A stretch of DNA of 64,000 bases from Planctobacterium marinum (GTDB lineage Bacteria > Pseudomonadota > Gammaproteobacteria > Enterobacterales > Alteromonadaceae): contig NZ_JAJEWQ010000005.1 in NCBI RefSeq assembly GCF_020687805.1, positions 62,001 to 126,000 of the forward strand. The letters are read 5' to 3'. A program made the translations under genes and the position numbers. Shown here in pieces: positions 44,918 through 53,992 of the stretch; positions within the stretch are counted from its first letter, which is position 1, and every line of letters begins with the position of its first letter. Below the pieces are notes generated by a model, which saw only the letters and a list, made by a program, of their open reading frames with translations, ran no database searches and had not been told where the DNA came from.

Positions 44918-45951
44918 TCCAGCCTTTCTAAGTGCGCCATAGCCTGTTCGGATTTGGCGCACATATACCGGGTTATGCGACTATGGTCCGGTTTCCAGCC
45001 CATTAAAAATCGCTGATAGTCAGCCCAGGCAAATGCCAACAAGCGACGCCATTCCGCCTCCAAAGCAGTAAAATCAATTGACTGTTGATAGTGATTTAAC
45101 GCTGCTTTCAGCTGTTCAAAGTAAAAATCTTCATACTCTTTAGACTGTCGCTGCAGTGCTTCGTTGTCCAGACTGCTGGCCAAAAGCAGTGCCAAATCTT
45201 TCACCCCAACACCACCTCCCACGTACTGAAAATCCAGTGCGGCCACCCGAGTGGGTTCACCAAAACAAAAGTTAGCCAGCTTGGCATCGCCATGGATCAG
45301 GGTTGTAAATCGGGCATTGTTGAGCTTTGCATCAATTTCATTTGCACGACTTTTTAGCAAGCCTGCCTGCATGTTAGCTAACTCATCAGGCCGGGTGCCC
45401 AGGTGCCAGTAGCCGCCGACAGGCCAAAGATCGCTACTGGTATGTTGCATAAAGCGTGCATGAAAATACGCCAGCCAGCGCAAACAAGCATACAGTACTG
45501 AACCATCATCCTGAGTGTGTCGGCGGGGATACCCGGCAGCGTCGAGATCTTCTAATATCATGGTCGCTGCACTCGCGGTTTCAGGGTCCGCCGGGCGCCA
45601 TTGCGGCACCCGGCAGTGTGCATCACACAAGGCGGCGTAATGCTGATAGAAGTGCTGTTCAATCCGGTAGGACTGCAGTTTTCGCTGCTCGCTCAGGCTG
45701 CTGTTCCAGCCTCGCGGGTGTTGCATCACTGTAGGTGGCGCAACTCTTTTCACGATAATGCTGTGCCCGTCACAGTTGCGATAACGAGCGATCTCACCAA
45801 AACCACTCCACAAAGGCTGCAGTGTTTCTGAATATTGATATGCCACTCCCTGAATGACCACCGGATGGTTTGCAGGCGACGCGACCTGCGGCTTTGAGTT
45901 GGGGAAATCTGATGTTGCCATGGTAACTGTGACTGATGATGTGGCGCTCAT
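44914..45951 (-). CDS. Phosphotransferase (APH/ecdysteroid-kinase-like)
   Basis: 345 residues with the protein-kinase-like fold of small-molecule kinases. The catalytic loop is LIHGDAKLANFCF (HGDxxxxN) and the metal-binding segment is VAALDFQYVGGGVGVKDLALLL. The N-terminal lobe starts near PLWSGFGEIARYRNCDGHSIIVKRV. Substrate unknown; the fold includes aminoglycoside, choline and ecdysteroid kinases. Antibiotic resistance should not be assumed. Confidence 0.8.
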   Translation of the reverse strand: MSATSSVTVTMATSDFPNSKPQVASPANHPVVIQGVAYQYSETLQPLWSGFGEIARYRNCDGHSIIVKRVAPPTVMQHPRGWNSSLSEQRKLQSYRIEQHFYQHYAALCDAHCRVPQWRPADPETASAATMILEDLDAAGYPRRHTQDDGSVLYACLRWLAYFHARFMQHTSSDLWPVGGYWHLGTRPDELANMQAGLLKSRANEIDAKLNNARFTTLIHGDAKLANFCFGEPTRVAALDFQYVGGGVGVKDLALLLASSLDNEALQRQSKEYEDFYFEQLKAALNHYQQSIDFTALEAEWRRLLAFAWADYQRFLMGWKPDHSRITRYMCAKSEQAMAHLERLD

Positions 45952-46056
45952 TGTACTCTTTTTGTCTCAGAATGTTACAACCGCACCTGTGTAATTAGAC
46001 AGCCCTTAGCCATTGTGCTTAAATTTTCGATTACAACGATAATAAGGAACACCTTA

Positions 46057-48051
46057 ATGAAATCTGCACTCTTATCATTGGCTGTGGCCGGCTCACTGCT
46101 GGGCTTTGCCGCCCACGCTGAACATCATAGTCAAAACAAAATGCTCACTGAAGGCATCGATCCCAATCTCACTAGTGAACAGATCACTAAACTCTGTGAC
46201 GACATTTTGGCTCAGGCCCAAACCAGTTTTCAGGCATTAGAAAACAGCAGCGGCCCGGCGACACTGAAAAACGTGGTGGGTGCCTACGACCAGATCATCG
46301 ACAATATGATGCCGGTGAGACACGTTTGGCATATTCGCGCAGTACACCCTGAGGAGTCTATTCGCGATGCGGCCAATGCCTGTAGCGAAAAGCAATCTGA
46401 CTTCTTCACGCAAACCGGATTATCCAAAGGCTACTATGACCGCGTAGCGGCCATCGATTTAAGCAAACTGGATAACACTGAGCGCTTTATGGTGGAATCC
46501 GCACTTTCCGATTTCAGGCGTGCCGGGGTGGATAAAGACGAAGCCACCCGCAATAAAATCCGTGCCCTGCAGCAGGAAATTACCGAAATCGGCAACGAAT
46601 TTAACAAAAATATCCGCAGTGATGTGCGCTATGTCGAAGCCACAGTAGAGCAACTGGATGGCTTACCGCAAGATTACATCGACAACCATCCTGCCGACGA
46701 AAACGGCATCATCAAAATCTCCACCGATTATCCGGATTTAAGCCCGGTAATGACTTACTCCACCAGCGACGAATTGCGCCATAAACTCAGAGTGGCCGCC
46801 CGTTCCAGAGGTTATCCGCAAAATGAAGCGGTGCTGAAAAAGCTCATTGAGAAACGCCACGAACTGGCCAATATCCTGGGCTTTAAAAATCACGCAGAGC
46901 AATCCATGGACGACAAAATGATTGCTACCCCCGAGAATGCCCAGGCCTTTTTAAACCGGGTTGGTGGCGCACTGCAGGAGCCGGTAGAAAAAGAACTGGC
47001 GATGTTACTTAAGCGCCTGCAAAAGATTAACCCCGACGCTAAAGAGGTTCAGGTCTGGCAGGCCAGTTATCTGCAGAACCTGATCCGTCAGGAAGATTAC
47101 GCCCTGGACTCCAAAGAAGTACGGGAATACTTTCATTATGAGAAAGTACGGGACGGCATTTTCGGTCTGACTGAAGATTTGTTTGGTGTGGATATTCAAC
47201 CCTGGGAAACCGCCACCTGGCATGAGGATGTCGAAACCTACCAGATTATGGAAAATGGCAAATTGCTGGGACGATTCTACATGGATAACCATCCTCGCGC
47301 CGACAAATACAAACACGCAGCCCACTGGACGTTGCGCCCGGGTATCAAAGACAAGCAAATCCCCCTGTCAGGCCTGGCGCAAAACTTCCCGCGGGGCTTA
47401 ATGGAGCACGGCCAGGTAGAAACCTTTCTGCATGAATTTGGCCACCTGATCCACAACATGTTTTCCGGCACGCAAAATTGGTACGCCATCACAGGTATGA
47501 GCATGGAACGCGACTTTGTTGAAGCGCCATCACAGATGCTGGAAGAGTGGATTTGGGATTACGATACGCTGAAAACCTTTGCTTCTAACGAAAAAGGCGA
47601 AACTATTCCTAAAGAACTGGTGGCGAAAATGAATCGCGCCCGTGATTTTGGTCTGGCAACCGGCACAGCCACGCAAATCTTTTATGCTAACTTGTCGCTG
47701 AATTACTATAACCGTGAGCCTGATTCTTTTGAGTTAGATCCGCTGATGTTAGATATTCAGAATAAATTTGCCGCCTACCCGTATGTAGAAGGCACGCATT
47801 TTTACGCCAATTTTGGTCATCTGAATGGGTATAGCTCCAACTACTATACTTATCAATGGTCTCTGGCCATTGCCACGGATTTGTTCTCCCGCTTTGAAAA
47901 AGAAGGGATGCGCAACAAAAAAGTCGCTGCCGACTATCGCAACATGGTGTTAGGCGCAGCCGGAAGCAAACCTGCTGCAGATTTCGTGGCGGATTTCCTG
48001 GGCCGCGAATTCAGCCCCGATGCTTACATCAAGAAGCTGCAATCCTTATAA
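46057..48051 (+). CDS. M3-family oligopeptidase, secreted
   Basis: 664 residues from the ATG at 46057, which gives a clean signal peptide (MKSALLSLAVAGSLLG, cleavage after AHA) and has AAGGA 11 nt upstream; a longer frame from 46015 adds 14 unlikely residues. The metallopeptidase centre is HEFGHLIHNMFSG (HExxH), with the third ligand Glu in DFVEAPSQMLEEW, the arrangement of thimet oligopeptidase and relatives. It is exported, unlike most bacterial M3 enzymes, so it probably degrades short peptides in the periplasm. A terminator follows. Confidence 0.9.
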   Translation: MKSALLSLAVAGSLLGFAAHAEHHSQNKMLTEGIDPNLTSEQITKLCDDILAQAQTSFQALENSSGPATLKNVVGAYDQIIDNMMPVRHVWHIRAVHPEESIRDAANACSEKQSDFFTQTGLSKGYYDRVAAIDLSKLDNTERFMVESALSDFRRAGVDKDEATRNKIRALQQEITEIGNEFNKNIRSDVRYVEATVEQLDGLPQDYIDNHPADENGIIKISTDYPDLSPVMTYSTSDELRHKLRVAARSRGYPQNEAVLKKLIEKRHELANILGFKNHAEQSMDDKMIATPENAQAFLNRVGGALQEPVEKELAMLLKRLQKINPDAKEVQVWQASYLQNLIRQEDYALDSKEVREYFHYEKVRDGIFGLTEDLFGVDIQPWETATWHEDVETYQIMENGKLLGRFYMDNHPRADKYKHAAHWTLRPGIKDKQIPLSGLAQNFPRGLMEHGQVETFLHEFGHLIHNMFSGTQNWYAITGMSMERDFVEAPSQMLEEWIWDYDTLKTFASNEKGETIPKELVAKMNRARDFGLATGTATQIFYANLSLNYYNREPDSFELDPLMLDIQNKFAAYPYVEGTHFYANFGHLNGYSSNYYTYQWSLAIATDLFSRFEKEGMRNKKVAADYRNMVLGAAGSKPAADFVADFLGREFSPDAYIKKLQSL

Positions 48052-48058
48052 ATAATTC

Positions 48059-48081
48059 CGGGTGAGCGCCCTGCTCACCCG
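48059..48081 (+). terminator. Terminator of the M3 peptidase gene
   Basis: Nine-pair stem CGGGTGAGC / GCTCACCCG with loop GCCCT, seven nt after the stop codon, followed by CTTTGTTTG. Confidence 0.85.
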
Positions 48082-48341
48082 CTTTGTTTGTCGAACACCG
48101 ATCTCTTCGCGTTTTCCCTAGCTGAGTCTCTATAACTGCTGTGAAAAAATTTCACAAGCCAGGTTAAATATTTCAAAAACCACGTCTACAAGACACTCAA
48201 CGAAGGAATAAAAATCCCGTTAAACCGTTGAATTATTGGGAGTTGTAAGATTTTTCCTGAGTTGGTGTGATATCTGCAATCAACGGAAACGGGAGTTTAA
48301 CAGTCTCCCGATGTGATACTTATTTTTCCGGAGGAAAAACC

Positions 48342-48866
48342 ATGACGATATTTAAATCACTCTTTTTTAGTTCGCTCATTCTGTTGCTGGCTTCTTGTGC
48401 CTCAATGCAGCCAACCCCCTACACGATGGCGCCCGAAAAAGGCGACTTTGGTTACACGCACACCAAGCTTACTGACACCAAATACCGGATCACGTTCCGC
48501 GGCAATCGCGTTACCGACAAGGAAACCATCAGAGATTACACCTTGCTGCACGCCGCAGATCTGACTCTGGAGCAGGGTTACGACTGGTTCTACATCGACA
48601 ATCAAGATATGGAAACCAATAAAAAACGCGTTCAAACCGGTACCAATGTGGGTGCCACCACAACCGCCACCAGCACGCGATGTGGGTTACTGGGCTGTAC
48701 CACAGTGCATCACCCGCATTACACCGGCGCAATCATTGAATCGGAAGAGATCACAAAAGACCATGTGAACGTAATGACTGTGTCTATGGGTAAAGGTGAA
48801 CCCACAGACCCCAACCGGGTTTATGATGCCAAGGCACTGGCAAAAAACATTCGCTCGACAATCTAA
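48342..48866 (+). CDS. CC0125/CC1285-like lipoprotein
   Basis: 174 residues from the ATG at 48342, which has GGAGGAAAAACC just upstream; the frame open from 48267 is probably leader only. The lipobox LASC precedes Cys19. The body includes YRITFRGNRVTDKETIRDYTLLHAADLTLEQGYDWF-type sequence split by short turns, as in CC0125/CC1285 family lipoproteins, whose job is unknown. It is followed by MlaA, 48 nt away. Confidence 0.75.
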   Translation: MTIFKSLFFSSLILLLASCASMQPTPYTMAPEKGDFGYTHTKLTDTKYRITFRGNRVTDKETIRDYTLLHAADLTLEQGYDWFYIDNQDMETNKKRVQTGTNVGATTTATSTRCGLLGCTTVHHPHYTGAIIESEEITKDHVNVMTVSMGKGEPTDPNRVYDAKALAKNIRSTI

Positions 48867-48914
48867 AGCGTTTTGATCTAATAATTAAACACGCAGTAAA
48901 TACGGCAGGTAACA

Positions 48915-49775
48915 ATGAAACAAGGACTCTCAGGTTCCACCCATTTCAGGGCAATTGTCCTGCTGTTATTCACCCTGACGGCGGGGTTGACTGGCTGTGC
49001 CAGCCAGCCTTCGACGGCTCAGCACTGTCCGGACCCTGCCCCGCGTGAGCTAAACGACGACAACATTGTGGTGACTACCTCTCAGGGCACCACAGAAGTA
49101 GAACCCACCGTGGTGGGATACCGGGAGCCTGAATCGGCAGATCCGGCCTGCCTGTATTACGAAGACCGGTTTGAGGGCTTTAACCGTGCAATGTTCAGCT
49201 TCAACGACAGTCTGTACCGTTGGGTTCTGATCCCGGTTGCTGATGGCTATGTTGCAGTTTTTCCCGAGCCCGTGCGCAATTCAGTGGGCAACTTTTTCAG
49301 TAATATCCGGGAGCCGCTAAACCTGATCAACCACAGTCTGCAAGGCGACGGCGAAGCAGCCATAACCACTTTGGCCCGCTTTGCAGTAAATTCCACCCTG
49401 GGTATTTTGGGTTTGTTTGACCCCGCCAACCACTGGCTGGATCTGCCGCAGCAAAAACAGACCTTCGCCGACACCCTGGATTTTTATGGTGCTGAACCGG
49501 GAAGTTATCTGGTGTTGCCTGTGCTGGGCTCATCAGATGTGCGCGACGGTGTGTCAGTGGCAGTTGAAGGTTTGGCCAATCCCCTGCACTACGTGAGTGA
49601 CGATCCGGAAACCACGCTTTTGCTGATTACGCAGGGCGTCCACGATTTTAGCCAGCAATCTGAAACCTATCAGAAGCTCACCGAACAGGCGCAAGATCCT
49701 TATGTCTTTTTCAGAGAGCTGTACCTGCAATCACAGATGCGTGATGACGCCACCAAACAACCCAAAAAGGACTAA
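48915..49775 (+). CDS. mlaA: MlaA/VacJ-type lipoprotein
   Basis: 286 residues with lipobox LTGC (Cys at about 28). The VacJ domain follows: YEDRFEGFNRAMFSFNDSLYRW, then PVRNSVGNFFSNIREPLNLINHSL and FAVNSTLGILGLFDPA. MlaA sits in the outer membrane and removes mislocalised phospholipid from its outer leaflet. The next gene, an RND-type transporter, starts 3 nt after its stop, a pairing seen in other marine bacteria where it may move lipids. Confidence 0.93.
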   Translation: MKQGLSGSTHFRAIVLLLFTLTAGLTGCASQPSTAQHCPDPAPRELNDDNIVVTTSQGTTEVEPTVVGYREPESADPACLYYEDRFEGFNRAMFSFNDSLYRWVLIPVADGYVAVFPEPVRNSVGNFFSNIREPLNLINHSLQGDGEAAITTLARFAVNSTLGILGLFDPANHWLDLPQQKQTFADTLDFYGAEPGSYLVLPVLGSSDVRDGVSVAVEGLANPLHYVSDDPETTLLLITQGVHDFSQQSETYQKLTEQAQDPYVFFRELYLQSQMRDDATKQPKKD

Positions 49776-49778
49776 GCA

Positions 49779-52169
49779 ATGCGCCAGTTTAATCGTTTTG
49801 TCATTGCCAAACCCTGGCTGATAATCAGTCTGTTTTTAGCGGCTGCGCTGGCAGCAGGCTATTTTGCGCCCCAATTCAAAATTGATGCGTCAGCCAATAC
49901 CTTGCTGATGAAAAACAACAAAAACTATATTCAGACCAAAATAGTGGCAAACCGGTTTAACCCGGTGGAATTTGTTCTGGTTGCCATAAAACCTAAAGAG
50001 CAGGGGGTTTTTAGCGAACCCACTTTTAATCTGATCACCCAGCTCAGCCAGCAGTTTGCTGAGATGGACAGAGTGAGTAGCACCACCTCCATTTTGAATG
50101 TGCCGCTGCTGTCACAAATTTCCGAGCTGAATGCCAACATTAATCCCGACGACTGGACCTGGCAACAGCAGCGTTACGCCCCGGAAAAAATGGCCACCAT
50201 TTTTGATAATCATCCCTTGTTCACCGATTTGCTGGTCAACAAATCACAAACAGCCACCGCTATTCAAATCGTGTTTCAGGATAACCCGGCGCTGGCCAAA
50301 CTGGACGCAGAAATTTTAGCCATTGAAAAACACGCGTTAACCCGGACATTGTCAGACCAGGAAAATGCCCAAATCGCACAATTAGAGGCGCAGGCAGATG
50401 TCATAACCCAACAACTGAATAAACAACGCCAGGCAGAACTGCAAAGCCTGTACGATGTAGTGGCTTCCTATCAGCACGAAGCAGAGTTTTTCATTGGTGG
50501 CTCTCATGTATTAGGGCAACAGTTAGTGGAAATCATCAGCCAGGATCTGCAGTTATTTAGTGGTATTATCGCGGCCACCATCGCCGCCTTGTTGTTAGTT
50601 CTGTTTCGCCAGCTGCGCTGGGTTGCACTGCCGGTAGCGTGCTGTGGCATCAGTGTCCTGTTGGCCATCGGCGTGTTCGGCTTTTTCGATTTACGCACCA
50701 CGGTAATATCCGCTAATTTTATCGCACTACAAATAATCCTGACCCTGGCTATCGTGATCCACCTGAGCGTCGAATATTTGCAATTAAACGCTGACAACAA
50801 AACCGAACAGCACAGTGAACTGGTCAGTCAGACCATTGGCAATAAGTTCAAACCCTGTTTATTTGCCGGATTAACCACCTCTGTCGGCTTTGGCTCGCTG
50901 ATATTTAGTGGAATTCAACCGGTGATCAGTTTTGGCTGGATGATGATAGTGGCGATGGGTATTTCCATTTGTGTCAGTTTGCTGCTGTTTCCGGCCCTGT
51001 TAATGCTCTTCGGTGTATCGAAACGCCAACCCGAACACACGATTATCAGCAATCTGATGCAAGGTTGTTATGGTTTCGTAGTGCGATTTCCCAAACTCAT
51101 TTTGCTGGCGGGCTTGCTGTTAGCCCTGTTTGCCGGCAGTGGCTTTATGCGTTTGAACGTCGAAAACAGCTTTATCAATTATTTTGCCAAGTCCACCAGG
51201 GTTCACCAGGAACTGTCGTTTATTGATAAAGAGTTTGGCGGTTCCACTCCGCTGGATGTAATTTACCAGATCCAGCCAGCGGAGAATGCCAATAAGGACC
51301 TGATTTTAACCGCAAAGGATATCCAGAATTTGCAGGTTATACAGGCTGTATTACGTCAATATCCCGCAATGGGTAACACCTCATCGGTGGTGAACTTTAC
51401 CCAATTAGCCAAACAAATTAACAACAATAAACCCCTGACCGAATACGAATTATCGGCTTTGTATATGCTGCTGGATGACTCCCTGAAAGACAAACTGGTG
51501 CAGAGCTACTTTTCTGAAGAACACCAGCAATTGCGGATCAGTGCCCGCATTCAGGATACAACCGAAAACTTCACCCGTACAAAATTCCTGGCCTCGTTGC
51601 AGCAAGATATTGAGGCGCAAGGCATTGATGAACAGCAGTTTTACATTACTAACTTATTTGTTTTATATCAGGATATTCTAAAGCAGTTGTACCAGTCACA
51701 AATCCTGACTCTGGGTTTAGTTTTTGTGGCACTGACGCTGGTATTGCTACTGGTGTTTGGTTCGATTAAGGTTGCCCTGATTGCTGTGATTCCTAACATT
51801 TTAACCACCGCCGGTGTGTTAGGTGTCATGGGCTGGTTAAACATTCCACTGGATATCATGACCATTACTATTGCTGCCATTGCCATGGGGATCGCGGTAG
51901 ACGACACCATCCATTTCGTGCATCGCTACCTGCAAGGTCAAAAGGCAAACTCGGCGTCTGATGCTTTAAAAGACACCTTTCACAGCACCGGCTTTGCGCT
52001 GTTTTGCACCACAGTGGTTATCGCAGCAGGATTTTCTCTGTTGAGCTTTTCGGATTTTGTCCCCAGCGTCTTGTTTGGGCTATTAACCGCCGTCGCCATG
52101 CTGCTGGCCTTTGTTATCGACCTGACATTACTACCGGTGTTACTGAAGCGCTTTGTCACTGTGAAATAG
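49779..52169 (+). CDS. RND/MMPL-superfamily transporter (HpnN-like)
   Basis: 796 residues built as two homologous halves. Each half has one helix, a periplasmic loop of 180-220 residues, and five helices: 12-32 and about 255-405, then 430-450 and about 640-790. The motif GIAVDDTIHFVHRYL in the second half is the conserved Asp-Asp proton-relay region of the family. The short length and MlaA partner resemble HpnN/MMPL-type lipid exporters rather than drug pumps. No membrane-fusion or TolC gene is adjacent. Confidence 0.85.
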   Translation: MRQFNRFVIAKPWLIISLFLAAALAAGYFAPQFKIDASANTLLMKNNKNYIQTKIVANRFNPVEFVLVAIKPKEQGVFSEPTFNLITQLSQQFAEMDRVSSTTSILNVPLLSQISELNANINPDDWTWQQQRYAPEKMATIFDNHPLFTDLLVNKSQTATAIQIVFQDNPALAKLDAEILAIEKHALTRTLSDQENAQIAQLEAQADVITQQLNKQRQAELQSLYDVVASYQHEAEFFIGGSHVLGQQLVEIISQDLQLFSGIIAATIAALLLVLFRQLRWVALPVACCGISVLLAIGVFGFFDLRTTVISANFIALQIILTLAIVIHLSVEYLQLNADNKTEQHSELVSQTIGNKFKPCLFAGLTTSVGFGSLIFSGIQPVISFGWMMIVAMGISICVSLLLFPALLMLFGVSKRQPEHTIISNLMQGCYGFVVRFPKLILLAGLLLALFAGSGFMRLNVENSFINYFAKSTRVHQELSFIDKEFGGSTPLDVIYQIQPAENANKDLILTAKDIQNLQVIQAVLRQYPAMGNTSSVVNFTQLAKQINNNKPLTEYELSALYMLLDDSLKDKLVQSYFSEEHQQLRISARIQDTTENFTRTKFLASLQQDIEAQGIDEQQFYITNLFVLYQDILKQLYQSQILTLGLVFVALTLVLLLVFGSIKVALIAVIPNILTTAGVLGVMGWLNIPLDIMTITIAAIAMGIAVDDTIHFVHRYLQGQKANSASDALKDTFHSTGFALFCTTVVIAAGFSLLSFSDFVPSVLFGLLTAVAMLLAFVIDLTLLPVLLKRFVTVK

Positions 52170-52215
52170 TCAGGCTGTCGCTGAACAATCAAGTGATTAA
52201 TTTTTTCCGGGATAA

Positions 52216-52345
52216 GAAAAAGCCCAAAGAACAATGTTCTCCGGGCTTGTGAGCTTGACACTTGCTGGATTCACCAGACCAAGACCTGGGAAGCTTGTCA
52301 TCGCCGTACCCTAGGTCAGCTACCTTTACAGTAGTCTCTCTAGCC
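52216..52345 (-). ncRNA. Possible orphan structured RNA ending in the terminator
   Basis: On the minus strand, just before the terminator at 52220-52248, several compact helices can be drawn: CCGG-UAUAU-CCGG, CUAC..GUAG, GACCU-A-GGG with CCCAGGUC (27-nt loop), and CUGG-UGAAU-CCAG. No minus-strand gene lies downstream, because the RND gene is convergent. It would be a standalone RNA of roughly 130-180 nt. I do not match it to a known family. The 79-codon ORF in the same stretch lacks an RBS and a plausible protein pattern. Confidence 0.35.
52220..52248. terminator. Bidirectional terminator after the RND gene
   Basis: Outer stem AAGCCC / GGGCTT and inner stem GAACA / TGTTC. The plus strand lies after the RND stop, and on the minus strand GGGC is followed by TTTTTCTT, a good T-tract. 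Confidence 0.8.
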
Positions 52346-52404
52346 GGATATACCGGAACACTTAAATTGTAGCTACAAGTTGTAAACGTATAAGTTCTCA
52401 TTAT

Positions 52405-52746
52405 GTGTACGGTAAGGAACATAGACACCGCAAAAAGAGAGCGTTAGCGAGTCCGGTGGAGGACATGCCCCATGCCTTACCTTTTCATTTATCTGACTAC
52501 ATGGAACTGGTCGATATCACGGGCAGAGCTATCTTACCCAATAAACGCGGCGCAATTGAAGAATCAACGCCTGCGATATTGGAACGTCTTAACCTCAAAC
52601 CTGAGCAATGGCAGGAACTCACCACTCAATTTGAAGACTGTTTTCATCATGCTGCAGGCAGTGAATCTTATCTTGAAGCCTATCGACATCGACACAAACT
52701 AAAACGACTCAGGGATAAAAACACCGCTAATCGATTATTTGGCTGA
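52405..52746 (+). pseudogene. C-terminal remnant of a REP-associated (RAYT-type) transposase
   Basis: About 100 codons matching the C-terminal part of a transposase family common in marine gammaproteobacteria, recognised by PFHLSDYMELVDITGRAI, NKRGAI and the ending LKRLRDKNTANRLFG. The N-terminal Y1/IS200-like catalytic domain with its HUH motif and Tyr is missing, so the element is dead. Full-length members are about 300 residues. No terminal repeats could be recognised around it. Confidence 0.65.
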
Positions 52747-52888
52747 CAATCACTCCCTTAATGCCAACATAAAGCAATACGCGACTCAAAAAGTTGATTT
52801 TTTAGCCGTCCGGCTCGGTTCTCAGAAAACCAAAAACAAAATCATGAAAACTGGATCACACCACCCTTAGGATGGCTGTCTTGATTAG

Positions 52889-52983
52889 TTATAACACATG
52901 GGCTAAAATTAGGAACGAAGTGACGCAGCCCATGTGTTAGCGTCCCAGCGAGCAGCGCGAGCGCCTTTAGTTTTTTGTTAGGT
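52889..52983 (-). other. attC-like site after cassette C
   Basis: On the minus strand it starts with ACCTAAC, whose TAA is the stop codon of the 128-residue gene, and ends GTTATAA after 95 bp. Inside is a strong inverted repeat, AACACATGGGCT and AGCCCATGTGTT, around a 20-nt spacer containing GTCACTTCGTTCC. The start ACCTAAC is the complement of GTTAGGT, the junction at which this cassette begins, as expected for a cassette's own attC. Confidence 0.6.
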
Positions 52984-53364
52984 TGCGCTTTTCGCCAATT
53001 GCCCACCACACCAACTTTCATAATCAAAAGCCTCTGGGTGATTGATTAAATTTGTCGCTCTTTGTGCCCACAAACGAACCTTATGGTTTTTAGAAGCATA
53101 ACCTAATTTAATGAATTCTCTAACAGAGGACTCATGTGTGGAATTAAATTTACTTCGAACTGAATCACCTACCATGAAATAGAGTATGTGAAGAAAATAG
53201 TCAGCATTTGGACAACTAGCATCTGAAGCATAGCCAATAAAATCGTCTTCGAATCCTACCCAAGCTAAGCTCAAATCCCAATCTTGGCATGGTTCGATTG
53301 CGCCTATCGTATATGCCCATTCTTTGACTTCATAACTGCTTGGGTTCCAAGGGTCGTTAAACAT
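52978..53364 (-). CDS. Cassette C: uncharacterised protein
   Basis: 128 residues, soluble, rich in Trp, Tyr and Cys, no signal peptide. The ATG lies 7 nt after the GTTAGGT junction of the upstream attC, and the TAA stop is inside the first core site of its own attC, the compact arrangement of an integron cassette. The sequence (DWDLSLAWVGFEDDFIGYA, then VRLWAQRATNLINHPEAFDYESW) is not a family I recognise; immunity-type or other accessory roles are possible. Confidence 0.6.
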   Translation of the reverse strand: MFNDPWNPSSYEVKEWAYTIGAIEPCQDWDLSLAWVGFEDDFIGYASDASCPNADYFLHILYFMVGDSVRSKFNSTHESSVREFIKLGYASKNHKVRLWAQRATNLINHPEAFDYESWCGGQLAKSAT

Positions 53365-53872
53365 AGTGCAACCTAACTACTAAATTAAAGGGCAAATACT
53401 TGTTGGCTATACTGCCTGAGGAACGAAGGCCAGCCAACGGGTATTTGTCCACGTTTAAATTTTCTTGTTCTAAGGCATAGTGCACAACCGCATGGCCGGA
53501 ACCGCCTTTTGAATCATAGCCCGCCCAGATTTCACCCCATGAATATTTTCCGGTGCTGTAGCCAATGTCAGAAAGCCACTTCTCCGTATTTTTCGCTCGC
53601 AATTTTTCTTTGTCTTCGCTGAAGTCACTCCAGCTGGTTCCATATAGTTCAGGGTTGCTTATTGAAATATTTACGCTTTGAAGCTTTGACTGAAAGAAAC
53701 AGAGGTTCAAAACTATTTTCTCCCCATTTATTTCAATAAGCGGTAGTGCATACCAAATATACCCATTTTCCATGTCTTGTTTATTGACATCGGGAATCAC
53801 TGCAACTTTAGATTCAGATAGATCTGATGAGAGGATAAGTCCATTTTCTAAATCAAGTCTAAATTTTTGCAC
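53357..53872 (-). CDS. Cassette B: uncharacterised protein with attC-encoded tail
   Basis: 171 residues from a GTG at 53872 with AAGGAA 7 nt upstream. The open frame continues upstream to 53953, but those 27 codons lie in the preceding attC, so they are not likely translated. The last 30 codons, starting near DKYPLAGLRSSG, lie in the following attC, so the stop falls past the site and overlaps the next gene by 8 nt. The central domain (GYIWYALPLIEINGEKIVLNLCFF) is not a recognised family. Confidence 0.55.
   Translation of the reverse strand: MQKFRLDLENGLILSSDLSESKVAVIPDVNKQDMENGYIWYALPLIEINGEKIVLNLCFFQSKLQSVNISISNPELYGTSWSDFSEDKEKLRAKNTEKWLSDIGYSTGKYSWGEIWAGYDSKGGSGHAVVHYALEQENLNVDKYPLAGLRSSGSIANKYLPFNLVVRLHYV
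53371..53459 (-). other. attC-like site between cassettes B and C
   Basis: Ends at GTTAGGT (plus strand ACCTAAC, 53371-53377) and has nested inverted repeats GTTGGCT/AGCCAAC and AAATAC/GTATTT around a core CTTCGTTCCTCAGGC, 89 bp in all. The core is nearly the same as that of the next attC-like site. It lies inside the 3' end of the cassette B frame. Confidence 0.6.
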
Positions 53873-53886
53873 GGGATTCCTTTGCC

Positions 53887-53989
53887 TTATAACTGCCGCA
53901 ATAAACGGCGAAAATTTATTGGCTATAATGCCCGAGGAACGAGGAGCAGCCAATGGATTTTTGTCCGGGATTAATTGCCTTTGTTATAT
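53887..53989 (-). other. attC-like site between cassettes A and B
   Basis: 103 bp. On the minus strand it runs from ATATAAC to GTTATAA, with inverted repeats CATTGGCT/AGCCAATA and AAAAAT/ATTTTC around the core CTCGTTCCTCGGGC. Cassette A's stop codon is 4 nt before the first core site. The start ATATAAC is the complement of GTTATAT, which occurs at the beginning of cassette A (54472-54478), matching the rule for a cassette and its attC. Confidence 0.65.
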
Positions 53990-53992
53990 GCG

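Noticed and set aside
44914-45951. Aminoglycoside resistance gene
   Set aside because: The HGD catalytic loop is shared by many small-molecule kinases and nothing here points to aminoglycosides.
52189-52428. 79-codon minus-strand gene
   Set aside because: No RBS, no recognisable protein pattern, and its end overlaps the terminator stem; a structured RNA explains it better.
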